Part shown: positions 43,860 through 52,712 of the stretch, piece after piece
Layout: every line of letters begins with the position of its first letter
Numbering within the stretch: position 1 is the first letter of the stretch
NCBI RefSeq assembly: GCF_017901135.1
Contig: NZ_CP072801.1
Location: 682,001-746,000 of the forward strand
From: Thiothrix litoralis
GTDB lineage: Bacteria; Pseudomonadota; Gammaproteobacteria; Thiotrichales; Thiotrichaceae
Direction: 5' to 3'
Length of the DNA stretch: 64,000 nt
The notes under the pieces: generated by a model
What the model was told of the DNA's origin: nothing
The model's input: only the letters and a program-made list of their open reading frames with translations
Databases searched by the model: none
Position numbers and translations under genes: made by a program

Positions 43860-45074
43860 ATGTCAGTGACACAATTGGTTGCTGGGGCAAATTGCCCAGT
43901 ACCGTCTGAAAAACTTCAGGTTGAGGTCACGTTGTCGCCTGCACAAATCAGCGGGGCGGAGGTGGATATTTCCGCCTTTGCCTTGACTGGCAGTGGCAAA
44001 GTGCGTGGCGATGATGACATGGTATTCTATGGTCAGCCGCGTCCCGGTAATGGCAGCGTGGCGTTTCTGGCGAATAGTGCCGGGCGTGCTGAGTTCAGCG
44101 TCGACATCCCGAAACTGCTGGCCAGCACCGAAAAAATTGCATTTACTGCGACAATTCACGAAAACCGCAAGACTTTTGGCGCGTTCACCAGCCTGCAAGT
44201 CACGGTGAAAAATGCAGCGGGGCAAGCGGTACTCGTTGCCACCTTACCTGCTACTGGCATGGTGGAGTCGGCGCTGATTTTGGGTGAATTGTATTTACGC
44301 CAAGGGCAGTGGAAATTCCGTGCCGTAGGGCAAGGCTTCGCTGGTGGCTTAAAGCCATTGGCCGAGCATTTTGGGGTGGATATTAGTGATGCGCCAGCTC
44401 CGGCAGCCGCGCCGCCGCCACCCGCACCCAGCCCTGCGAAGAAGCCCATTTCCCTGAGCAAAGTCACGTTGGATAAGGGAAAGCCGCGCGTTAGTCTGGA
44501 AAAGAAATCCGAAGGCTTCGGCGAAATCCGCATCAACCTGAACTGGAATCGTGAGACAGCCCCCGCCGCCAAAAGTGGTGGTTTGTTGGGTGGCTTGTTC
44601 GGTGGTGGCAACAAAGGCATGGATCTGGATGTTGGCTGTTTGTACGAACAGCGCGACGGTACAATCAGCGCGATTCAAGCCTTGGGCAACCGTTTTGGCT
44701 CATTCCGCAGCGACCCGTTTATCGAGCTGAAAGGCGATGACCGCACCGGCGCGATCAGTGAGGGCGAATGGCTGCATATCAATGGGCAGCAATGGCAAAC
44801 CTTCAAGCGTGTGCTGGTGTATGCCTTTATCTACGAAGGTGCGCCAAACTGGGCGCAAACCGATGGTGTCGTGACCATTTACGTGCCGAACGAACCCCCG
44901 TTGGAAATTCGCATGACCGAAGGCGGCAATTCGCTCGGCATGTGCGCCGTGGTCTTGCTGGAAAACATCAATGGTACGTTACAGGTGAACCGCGAAGTAC
45001 GTTACTTCAAGGGGCATCAGGAAATGGATCAAGCCTATCGCTGGGGATTAAACTGGCGATCAGGTTCAAAATAA
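43860..45074 (+). CDS. terA: TerA-like protein (two TerD-type domains)
   Basis: Protein of 404 residues. The N-terminal TerD-like domain covers about 1-170, followed by a proline/alanine linker (about 178-200) and a second TerD-like domain with SLEKKSEGFGEIRINLNW, a glycine-rich insert and MDLDVGCLYEQRDG. The C-terminal segment LEIRMTEGGNSLGMCAVVLLENINGTLQVNREVRYFKGH is characteristic of TerA. It lies 10 bases after terZ. Confidence 0.9.
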   Translation: MSVTQLVAGANCPVPSEKLQVEVTLSPAQISGAEVDISAFALTGSGKVRGDDDMVFYGQPRPGNGSVAFLANSAGRAEFSVDIPKLLASTEKIAFTATIHENRKTFGAFTSLQVTVKNAAGQAVLVATLPATGMVESALILGELYLRQGQWKFRAVGQGFAGGLKPLAEHFGVDISDAPAPAAAPPPPAPSPAKKPISLSKVTLDKGKPRVSLEKKSEGFGEIRINLNWNRETAPAAKSGGLLGGLFGGGNKGMDLDVGCLYEQRDGTISAIQALGNRFGSFRSDPFIELKGDDRTGAISEGEWLHINGQQWQTFKRVLVYAFIYEGAPNWAQTDGVVTIYVPNEPPLEIRMTEGGNSLGMCAVVLLENINGTLQVNREVRYFKGHQEMDQAYRWGLNWRSGSK

Positions 45075-45099
45075 GTGATGAAATCAAAGGAGAAGAGAC

Positions 45100-45678
45100 G
45101 TGGCTTTAAGTTTACAAAAAGGTGGTAACCTTTCATTAAGCAAAACTGACCCCAGTTTAACTAAAATCCTGATTGGTTTAGGCTGGGATGAACGCAGCAC
45201 AGATGGGGCAGGTTTTGACCTTGATGCCAGTGCCTTTCTGCTGACTGCCAGCGGTAAAGTGCGTGGTGATGCAGATTTTATTTTCTACAACCAATTGAAA
45301 TCGACCGATGGTTCCGTGGAACACACGGGCGATAATCGCACCGGGCAAGGCGATGGCGACGATGAGTCGATGAAAGTGGACTTGAGCAAAGTACCTGCCG
45401 AGATTACGAAAGTTGCCTTCACGGTGACGATTCATGATGCAGAAGCGCGTCGCCAAAACTTTGGGCAAGTCGCCAATGCGTTCATTCGTGTGGTGAATGA
45501 TGCGACGGGCACTGAAGTCGTGCGTTACGATTTGGCAGAAGATTATTCTACCGAAACCGCGATGGTATTCGGTGAATTATACCGCAATAACGAGGAATGG
45601 AAATTCCGTGCCGTGGGGCAAGGTTATGCGGGTGGTTTAAAAGCAATGTGTGACCAGTTTGGTATTCAAATTGGTTAA
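45100..45678 (+). CDS. terD: TerD-family protein, first of two paralogues
   Basis: Calcium-binding stress protein of 192 residues with the signatures [38 protein letters not shown] and [18 protein letters not shown]. The start is a GTG at 45100 with AAGGAG seven bases upstream. It is a tandem paralogue of the next gene, same length and highly similar. The TerD/TerE pair sits between terA and terC, as in classical ter operons. Confidence 0.93.
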   Translation: MALSLQKGGNLSLSKTDPSLTKILIGLGWDERSTDGAGFDLDASAFLLTASGKVRGDADFIFYNQLKSTDGSVEHTGDNRTGQGDGDDESMKVDLSKVPAEITKVAFTVTIHDAEARRQNFGQVANAFIRVVNDATGTEVVRYDLAEDYSTETAMVFGELYRNNEEWKFRAVGQGYAGGLKAMCDQFGIQIG

Positions 45679-45715
45679 TGTGATGATTCAATGACGAAAA
45701 GAATGGAGTTTTATA

Positions 45716-46294
45716 ATGGCTGTTAGTTTACAAAAAGGCGGCAACGTCTCTTTATCGAAAGAAGCACCTGGTTTGACTGATGTTACCGTTGGCTTGGGTT
45801 GGGATACCCGTGCTACTGATGGTACTGATTTTGACTTGGATGCATCCGTTTTCATGCTGGGCGAAGATGGCAAAGTGTTGTCAGATGATTCTTTCATCTT
45901 TTACAACAACAAGAAATCCGCTTGCGGGAATGTTGAGCACATGGGCGACAACAAGACCGGTGCTGGCGATGGCGATGACGAGCAAGTCAAAGTAAATCTG
46001 GCTGGCTTGGCGGAAACCGCGAAGAAACTGGTGTTTTCGGTCACTATCCATGACGCAGAAGCGCGTAAGCAAAACTTTGGTCAAGTCAGCAACGCTTACA
46101 TCCGTTTGGTGAATAGCGCTGATGGCAAAGAAATTGCCCGTTACGACCTGTCTGAAGATGCCAGTGTTGAAACAGCGATGTTGTTTGGTGAGATTTATCG
46201 CCATAACACTGAGTGGAAGTTCAAGGCGGTTGGTCAAGGCTTTGCCGGTGGTTTAGGGCCGATGGCTGCATCCATGGGCGTCAATCTTGGTTAA
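45716..46294 (+). CDS. terE: TerD/TerE-family protein, second paralogue
   Basis: Protein of 192 residues, a tandem paralogue of the preceding gene: [55 protein letters not shown]. Assignment as TerE rather than a second TerD rests on order only. It starts 38 bases after its neighbour. Confidence 0.9.
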   Translation: MAVSLQKGGNVSLSKEAPGLTDVTVGLGWDTRATDGTDFDLDASVFMLGEDGKVLSDDSFIFYNNKKSACGNVEHMGDNKTGAGDGDDEQVKVNLAGLAETAKKLVFSVTIHDAEARKQNFGQVSNAYIRLVNSADGKEIARYDLSEDASVETAMLFGEIYRHNTEWKFKAVGQGFAGGLGPMAASMGVNLG

Positions 46295-46382
46295 AGCATT
46301 GTAAACAATGCGCTTGGTTTACCACAGGCATCTTATTCAGGATGCCTGTTTTGTTTGTTCATCAGGTAAAGTTAGAAGTTCT

Positions 46383-47423
46383 ATGTTCCAAGATTTTAAA
46401 TATTCGTTTTTAGTGACTTTCCTCTGTGTGGGGGTGGCTATTTGGTGGGGGGCAACCACCTCGATGGGCATCGCCACTGCCATTTTTTTGGTGTTGGTAT
46501 TGGGTATCATGGAAGTCAGCTTGTCGTTTGACAATGCGGTCGTGAATGCCTCTGTCCTCAAAGAAATGGATGAGTACTGGCAGAAGATGTTTCTGACGGT
46601 CGGTATTCTGATTGCCGTTTTTGGGATGCGTTTAGTGTTCCCGATTGTGATCGTTGCTATTGCGACCGGGCTGGGTACAGTCGATGTCATGCAGATGGCC
46701 TTGAATAATCCTCAAGAATACTCACGGCATTTGATGGAAAGCCACGCGGGGATTGCGGCGTTCGGCGGCATGTTCCTGTTATTGGTCTTCCTGAGCTTCA
46801 TGTTTGACAATGAAAAAGAAGTGCATTGGCTTGAGGTGATTGAGCATAAAATGAGTGAGTTGGGTAAGTTGGATGTGATCAGTATTTTGATTGCGCTGGC
46901 GACCTTGTTTGCTTTGCAAGCCTTGTTGCCGATAGATGATGCTAAGCGCTTGACTATATTGATTGCGGGTCTGGGTGGGATTGTCCTGTATATTGCGGTC
47001 AGCAGTCTGGATGTCTTCTTTGAAGATAAGGCAGAAGGCGACGCCGCCGTAAAAGTAGTGACTCGTAATGGTCTGGCCGGTTTCTTGTATCTGGAAGTGT
47101 TGGACGCATCCTTCTCGTTCGATGGTGTGATTGGCGCCTTTGCCATTACCAAAGACGTGGTTATCATTATGTTGGGTCTGGCGATTGGTGCGATGTTTGT
47201 GCGTTCCCTGACCGTACATTTAGTGCATAAAGGCACGTTGGATGAATACATTTATCTGGAACATGGCGCACATTATGGTATCGGTGCGTTGGCTGTCATT
47301 ATGCTATTCAGTATTCATTACCACATACCTGAAGTGATTACCGGATTAATTGGTGTAACGTTTATTGTGTTGTCGATTGTGTCATCACTGCGTTACAAAA
47401 AGAAACAGTTGGCTGAAGCCTAA
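46383..47423 (+). CDS. terC: TerC-type membrane protein (DUF475 branch)
   Basis: Polytopic membrane protein of 346 residues with about nine hydrophobic segments. TerC-family repeats with membrane aspartates are seen in EVSLSFDNAVVNASVL and EVLDASFSFDGVIGAF, which are thought to bind a metal ion. The length and sequence place it in the DUF475 branch rather than classical TerC. The ATG at 46383 is preferred over an upstream in-frame start at 46308, because the extra N-terminus is not hydrophobic or conserved-looking. Members have been linked to manganese export. Confidence 0.9.
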   Translation: MFQDFKYSFLVTFLCVGVAIWWGATTSMGIATAIFLVLVLGIMEVSLSFDNAVVNASVLKEMDEYWQKMFLTVGILIAVFGMRLVFPIVIVAIATGLGTVDVMQMALNNPQEYSRHLMESHAGIAAFGGMFLLLVFLSFMFDNEKEVHWLEVIEHKMSELGKLDVISILIALATLFALQALLPIDDAKRLTILIAGLGGIVLYIAVSSLDVFFEDKAEGDAAVKVVTRNGLAGFLYLEVLDASFSFDGVIGAFAITKDVVIIMLGLAIGAMFVRSLTVHLVHKGTLDEYIYLEHGAHYGIGALAVIMLFSIHYHIPEVITGLIGVTFIVLSIVSSLRYKKKQLAEA

Positions 47424-47443
47424 GTGAAATAAGGAGATTATAC

Positions 47444-47899
47444 ATGTCATTTTTTGATACATTGAAAGAGAAAGCCGGGGAAGCCCGCGCTAAATTGACA
47501 ACAGAAATCGGTAAATTCAAGAACCGTGAGTTTATGGAAGCCTGTGTGGCCGGTTGTGCTTTAGTTGCCGCTGCTGATGGCAGTATTGATTCGTCTGAAA
47601 AGCAAAAGATGATGAAATTCATCCAGCAATCGGATGAGCTGAAAGTCTTTGACACCAAGGATGTCATCACCTTTTTCAGCAAAATTGCCGACAACTTTGA
47701 GTTTGATAATGAAATCGGTAAGGCCGAAGCCCTGAAAGTGATCGGTAAGCTGCGTAGCAAACCGGACGCCGCTCGCCTGATGGTGCGTGTCTGCTGCGCT
47801 ATTGGCAGTGCTGACGGTGACTTTGATGATAAAGAAAAGCAAATGGTGCGCGAAATGTGCCGTGACTTGAACATCCCGGCAGACGATTTCGGCTTGTAA
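47444..47899 (+). CDS. terB: TerB
   Basis: Helical cytoplasmic protein of 151 residues with the TerB pattern of acidic metal-binding motifs: AAADGSIDSSEKQKM near the N-terminal half and GSADGDFDDKEKQMV in the second half. TerB is thought to link TerC at the membrane with TerD-type proteins. It is the last gene of the plus-strand arm and ends exactly where the converging NhaR-like gene ends. Confidence 0.93.
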   Translation: MSFFDTLKEKAGEARAKLTTEIGKFKNREFMEACVAGCALVAAADGSIDSSEKQKMMKFIQQSDELKVFDTKDVITFFSKIADNFEFDNEIGKAEALKVIGKLRSKPDAARLMVRVCCAIGSADGDFDDKEKQMVREMCRDLNIPADDFGL

Positions 47900-48799
47900 T
47901 TAGAGCTTCGTCTGTAGCCAATCCTGCGCGTGTTTGGTGATTGCCAGCACCGCAGGGTGGCTTATGCGCCGTTCCACTGAAATGGCAAAAAACTGTTCCA
48001 CCACATCGCTTGCTTGCCCAATGCAATGCATATTGGGTTCTTGGGTGAAGGTTGCCTCCTGCACGGAAGGCGCAACAAATATCCCCGAGCCTGCCAGCCC
48101 GAATGCCCGCATCAGGGCGCTATCATCAAACTCACCAATGATTTTTGGTCTCAGCTTTTGCTGATGAAACCACTGTTCCAATTCATTACGTACTGAAGTC
48201 CCTTCGCTGGGGATTAGCAGCGGCGCGTCATTCAGGCAGAGTGGAAATTCACCTTGTAGCTGCTCCTTGACCGAGGTGTGCGCAAAAAAGCTGATGCAAC
48301 TAGAACCCAGCCGATGGGAAAAGCCTTTGATGGGCATATTATTGGGCAAAGGGCGGTCGGCAATCACCAATTCAATACGGTGCATGGCGAGTTCCCCTAG
48401 CAGGTCTGATAAAGGCCCTTCGGTACACACAATATGGATTTGTGGCGTCAGTTCCATCGCCGGTTCGAGAAGTTTGTAAGCAATGGTTTTGGGCACAACA
48501 TCCACGACTCCAACCCGAAACAGTCGTGCCTGCTGCGAAGGGTGGCTGCGCAAGGCTTGTTCCATGCTACTACCCAATTGGAAAATCTCATCTGCATAAC
48601 GGCGGGCAACTTGTCCGGCTTCGGTCAGTTCCAGATTCCTGCCTTGTTTGCGCAATAATTTTACACCCAGTGATTCTTCCAGCAGTTGCAATTGTCCGCT
48701 GATGGTTTGCGGGGTCAGGTTGAGGCTATCACAGGCACGGGCAATGCTCCCCAGGGTGGCTACTTCGCGGAAATAGTACAAGTGTTTGTAATTCAACAT
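47900..48799 (-). CDS. nhaR: NhaR-like LysR-family regulator
   Basis: LysR-type regulator of 299 residues; MLNYKHLYYFREVATLGSIARACDSLNLTPQTISGQL is a typical NhaR N-terminus (residues 1-60), with an effector domain following. NhaR in E. coli activates the sodium/proton antiporter nhaA and pga genes. No antiporter is nearby here. It starts three bases after the stop of the RelE-helicase-ankyrin gene on the same strand, so it is probably cotranscribed with it. Confidence 0.85.
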   Translation of the reverse strand: MLNYKHLYYFREVATLGSIARACDSLNLTPQTISGQLQLLEESLGVKLLRKQGRNLELTEAGQVARRYADEIFQLGSSMEQALRSHPSQQARLFRVGVVDVVPKTIAYKLLEPAMELTPQIHIVCTEGPLSDLLGELAMHRIELVIADRPLPNNMPIKGFSHRLGSSCISFFAHTSVKEQLQGEFPLCLNDAPLLIPSEGTSVRNELEQWFHQQKLRPKIIGEFDDSALMRAFGLAGSGIFVAPSVQEATFTQEPNMHCIGQASDVVEQFFAISVERRISHPAVLAITKHAQDWLQTKL

Positions 48800-48802
48800 G
48801 GT

Positions 48803-51688
48803 TTAGTTGTCTCGAATCTTGTGTAGCTCTTGTTCGCACAGGATTTTTAACATGGCCAGCGCGTCATTCAGCAGCAGAGTACGCACGCGCTGAAGTTCCT
48901 GGTGCAGGTAGGCACGTCCTTGGGCAAGTTCATTATCCCAGTACTCCTGATGGCGATTATCCCACCATGTTGTCATGTTTTCGGGTCGATAAGCCAGTTT
49001 GTCTATTTTGAGAAGGTCGTAAATATTCACCCAGTTGTTTTCGACCAGTAGCATCAGGGTGGGGTTGAAGATGTAATGCCCTTGGCGCAGGCGGTAAAAC
49101 AGTTTGCGGTTATAGCGGTCAACCCGGGACATTTCGTTTTTGGACAAAATACTCGATAGGTAAGCACGTTGTTTACGCTGCGGAGCCAGTACATTGTTGG
49201 GGAAGTGTTCTACCGCGTCGATGATGGCTTGGGTAGTGAACGCGCCTTTTTTGACCAAAGTGGTGGGTATTACCCGGTAAAACAGCGCAATCAGCAGGTT
49301 AAGCAGGAAAAATTCCATGCAGTTTTTGTCGAGCTTCAGCAAGCGCCCGTCGATCTGGATGCTGAGGCTGTCCGGTTCGAGTTGCTGGTAAATGCTGCCC
49401 AAGTGTTGCCGGGCGTATTTTTCATCCTTGCTGGCTTGTTGTAAGGCAATCTGGAAGGCGGTGAAACCATTATTGTCGACTAGGGCGGTATTGGCGTCAC
49501 GTTCGGTGAGTTCCTGCACCAGCGTAGAGTTACCGAGCCAAGCGGCGACCATGAGTGGGGTTTGGTTGAAGGGGTTGCGGAAATCCACCCCAAATTTGTT
49601 GAGCTGGTTGCGCAGGGCGACCGGGTTTTTGGCTTGATAGGGCAGGTAGTATTTCTGCTGAAGTTGTTTGATGCCATTGTCCGGGTGGCGGGCGGGTTTG
49701 AATTCGGCTAACAGCAAGTCGTGCAGGAACTGGCGGTCTTCGTAGACCAGCGCGATTTCAAACAGGGCAAGGCGGGCTTTTTTGTCGTTAGATTGGATGG
49801 CTTGATGGTGCAACGCATCGAGGGTTGCGCCGCTGTAAACGTTCCAATCCGGTACTTGTTGTTGGAGGATTTCGCGGCGGATGCGGTCGGCTTGTTCCTG
49901 TTTGCCCTGTAGTTCGAGCTTGTGGGCTTCCCGTTGCCAGTCGGCGTGGCTGGAACCTTGATTGTCGAGGTTCAGGGTATCGAGGGCGTTGTCCAGCCCC
50001 AGTAAATCGAGCAGGCGTTGCTTGGCATCGGCTTCGATCCAGTACAGGTTGCGGACGGCGCGGGTGAGGGCAACGTACAAGGCGTTGATGTAAAACTTGT
50101 AGGTTTCCAGTGATTTGTCGGTTTTATCTTTGGCGCGGGCGTAACTTAGGTCTTGCTGTAAATCGGCGTGGCTGACACCTTTGCTGATCTCGTGGAAGCG
50201 TTTGGCTTCGCTGCTGAGGAAGTTGTAGAGGATGATATTGTCGTATTCCAGACCCTTGGCTTCCTGAATGGAAAATACCAGCGGCGTATTGAAATGTTGC
50301 TGGGCTTCGGCTTTTTGTTCGGCGTGCATCACCACTACGGCGAAGCGGGTGGAGGTGCGGGTTTTGGCATCGAGTTCGCGGCGAATAGTGTCGCGGTCTT
50401 GCAGGAATACCACGTCGCCTTGCACATGCCCGTTGCTGTGTACCAGATAATTGCTTTCGCGGTCGATGGCGCCAAAGCGAGCATTTTTCAGCAACAGAAT
50501 GCGATTTGCCAGCGCGGTGACTTGCGGCGAATTGCGGTAATTGGTGCTGAGAATGCGGATCAGGTCAGTGTCACCCTGTAATTCCCCGTGGGTGTAGAAC
50601 AAGCTTTTGAGCTTGCTCCACGAAAAGAAGTTGGGGTGGACAATCTGGTTGGAATCGCCACACAGCAGGAAACCCGTCGGGTCTCGCAGCGCTTTGAGGA
50701 TCAGGAAAAGCTGGATATTGGTCAGGTCTTGCACTTCATCCACCACCACGAAGTCGTAGCGGGGTTCGACCCGTTTCAGGTATTGGTGGCTAAGGAGGTT
50801 GCTATCGTAACGCTTGGTTTCCTGCAAAAACGTCAGGTAACGGCTGAAAATGTCGTAGACGGCGGCGCGTTCGTCTTCGAGAAAAATGGATTGCTTGATA
50901 CCGAGGTTGAGGTATTCCGCGCGGCTGAGGTACGCCGTTTCTACGGAAGGGCCCGTAATGACACCTTTGAATTCCTCGAACAGTTTGTGCGCATCCTTGA
51001 TGGCGGGGCGTGGTAAGCGGCTGAACCAGTCGGCAAAGTCGCGGAAAGTGACTGGTTTGCCCACGGGAATCTGGATGCTTTCCAGAAACTCCTGAAACGA
51101 TAAGAAATCAATGTGTTGCTGTGGGTTGTGGTAGCCGTGGGCGTAATACAGGTCGCGGGAGTTTTTCACCAGATAAGACGAGAGGGTGACGTAGAGCACG
51201 TCGCCGGGGCAGGCTTTGAGCTTTTCTAGCGTCAAGGCGGTTTTGCCGCTGCCTGCCGAACCAATAATCACCAGCGGCGGGCTTAGCTCAAACACGGTTT
51301 GCTGGGTTTCATCGAATGAGATGATTTTGTCCAGCAGGTTGAAACGCCCGTGCTGCGGGTTGATGTAAGCTAGAGAGGGTGAGTCTTCAGGAGGGTATTC
51401 CAGCAGCGGGATTTTGTCTTCGTCTACCACCACGCCGTGATTCAGGAAGCGCGAGCCTTGGTAATCGTGGCTTTTTAGGTATTCCAGCACCAGCGCGTAA
51501 CGTTCCCCCTGATAGTGGTAAAACGCCAGCAGTAGGCGGTCGCTGCGGTTGAGGCGGGCACGGTAGAGGTTGTCGCCAATCTTTTTGACATCTGCCGATT
51601 TGAGGTCATCGGCTTCCATGAACGAGCGCCACTTGGCGAAGCCGGTGATGGCAGCGGGGTTGAGTTCGTTGTAGAGCAAGATTTGCAT
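48803..51688 (-). CDS. RelE-like domain + SF1 (UvrD-type) helicase + ankyrin repeat protein
   Basis: A 961-residue cytoplasmic protein. Residues about 1-85 resemble a RelE/ParE toxin-fold domain (DRLLLAFYHYQGERYALVLEYLKSHDYQ). A superfamily 1 helicase follows: Walker A GSAGSGKT (143-150), DEVQD (317-321), GDSNQ (344-348), NYRNS (383-387), EAKGLEYDNIIL (476-487) and YVALTRA (538-544). After a helical linker, ankyrin-like repeats occupy about 690-755 (NQTPLMVAAWLGNSTLVQEL), then a 200-residue C-terminal region of unknown fold. The role is unknown; defence or RNA/DNA quality control are possible. Confidence 0.85.
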   Translation of the reverse strand: MQILLYNELNPAAITGFAKWRSFMEADDLKSADVKKIGDNLYRARLNRSDRLLLAFYHYQGERYALVLEYLKSHDYQGSRFLNHGVVVDEDKIPLLEYPPEDSPSLAYINPQHGRFNLLDKIISFDETQQTVFELSPPLVIIGSAGSGKTALTLEKLKACPGDVLYVTLSSYLVKNSRDLYYAHGYHNPQQHIDFLSFQEFLESIQIPVGKPVTFRDFADWFSRLPRPAIKDAHKLFEEFKGVITGPSVETAYLSRAEYLNLGIKQSIFLEDERAAVYDIFSRYLTFLQETKRYDSNLLSHQYLKRVEPRYDFVVVDEVQDLTNIQLFLILKALRDPTGFLLCGDSNQIVHPNFFSWSKLKSLFYTHGELQGDTDLIRILSTNYRNSPQVTALANRILLLKNARFGAIDRESNYLVHSNGHVQGDVVFLQDRDTIRRELDAKTRTSTRFAVVVMHAEQKAEAQQHFNTPLVFSIQEAKGLEYDNIILYNFLSSEAKRFHEISKGVSHADLQQDLSYARAKDKTDKSLETYKFYINALYVALTRAVRNLYWIEADAKQRLLDLLGLDNALDTLNLDNQGSSHADWQREAHKLELQGKQEQADRIRREILQQQVPDWNVYSGATLDALHHQAIQSNDKKARLALFEIALVYEDRQFLHDLLLAEFKPARHPDNGIKQLQQKYYLPYQAKNPVALRNQLNKFGVDFRNPFNQTPLMVAAWLGNSTLVQELTERDANTALVDNNGFTAFQIALQQASKDEKYARQHLGSIYQQLEPDSLSIQIDGRLLKLDKNCMEFFLLNLLIALFYRVIPTTLVKKGAFTTQAIIDAVEHFPNNVLAPQRKQRAYLSSILSKNEMSRVDRYNRKLFYRLRQGHYIFNPTLMLLVENNWVNIYDLLKIDKLAYRPENMTTWWDNRHQEYWDNELAQGRAYLHQELQRVRTLLLNDALAMLKILCEQELHKIRDN

Positions 51689-51799
51689 GGGCTATTGTTA
51701 CGTATGGGGTCAGGTTTTGGCTAATGCAGACAAAATTTCAGGGCTGTTCTATAGTAAGTCATCATAATTTAACGCATTTGACAGCGTGAAGGAGATGAT

Positions 51800-52630
51800 A
51801 TGTCTAAAATTCCCCTGTTTTTGTTGACCGGGCTGGTTGTTTTGTTGGTATCAAACGTAATGGCAGCTAGCTCTGCTGCGCGTAGCAATTTGTTGGGGGC
51901 GGCTGACCCCAAAGTCAGCGGCGAATACGCATTTTCACAATGCCGTGCCTTGCAAGGCAAGCCTTTTGCTAGCAACACCCAGAAGAAAAAAGCCCTGATC
52001 GTCGGCGATAGCTATGGTTGCGATTTCCTCAATAGTGTTTTGGAAAACGGTTATCTGAAAGACTACCAAATCAGGGTACGTTTTATCCCCTATAGCTGCC
52101 AGACGGTGTTAGGTGAAGGATCAGAGCACTTTATTGACGCTAAAGATCGTGCCTTTTGTGCCAAACCGGAGCGGGCGGATAGCCTGGAACGTGCCAAGGT
52201 GCAGATACAGGAAGCCGACCTGGTGATTTTTTCTGCCCGTTGGAAACCTGAGATTGCCGAGGAATTGCCCGGCACGTTGGCAAACTTGGGTTTGAAACCG
52301 CAACAGAAAGTCGTGGTAGTGGGTAGCAAATTTTTCGGCAAAATTTCGGTGCGTGAATACCTGCGGATGTCAGATGCCGAGCTGAAGGCATTGAAGAATA
52401 CGGTGGACATTGCCGAAGCCAAAACCATCAATGCGACACTGGCGAAGAATCTGGGCAATCAGGCGGCGTTTGTCGACCCCCACGCGCTGTTGTGCGGTGA
52501 GGGTGCGCGTTGCCCTTTGTTTACCGATGACCTGAAGCTAATTTCGTATGATGGCAGGCATTTGACCAAGGATGGGGCACGGTATGTGGGTAAGGTGTTA
52601 TTCGAGCATTCGGCATTAGGGCAAATGTGA
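51800..52630 (+). CDS. Secreted SGNH-hydrolase-like protein
   Basis: Exported protein of 276 residues with a signal peptide or N-terminal anchor (residues 1-22). It has an SGNH fold like the periplasmic domains of OafA-type acyltransferases: nucleophile Ser71 in ALIVGDSYGCD and the Asp251/His254 pair in SYDGRHLTKDGARYVG. Here the domain stands alone without the acyltransferase membrane part. It may add or remove acyl groups on envelope glycans. GAAGGAGA precedes the ATG closely. Function is inferred from the fold only. Confidence 0.75.
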   Translation: MSKIPLFLLTGLVVLLVSNVMAASSAARSNLLGAADPKVSGEYAFSQCRALQGKPFASNTQKKKALIVGDSYGCDFLNSVLENGYLKDYQIRVRFIPYSCQTVLGEGSEHFIDAKDRAFCAKPERADSLERAKVQIQEADLVIFSARWKPEIAEELPGTLANLGLKPQQKVVVVGSKFFGKISVREYLRMSDAELKALKNTVDIAEAKTINATLAKNLGNQAAFVDPHALLCGEGARCPLFTDDLKLISYDGRHLTKDGARYVGKVLFEHSALGQM

Positions 52631-52712
52631 CGCTGAATCCACATTTCCTGCATGACCTTTGCACGTGATTCGGGCAAAATCGCGGCTTCATTTATGGAAA
52701 CCATCCTGAACT

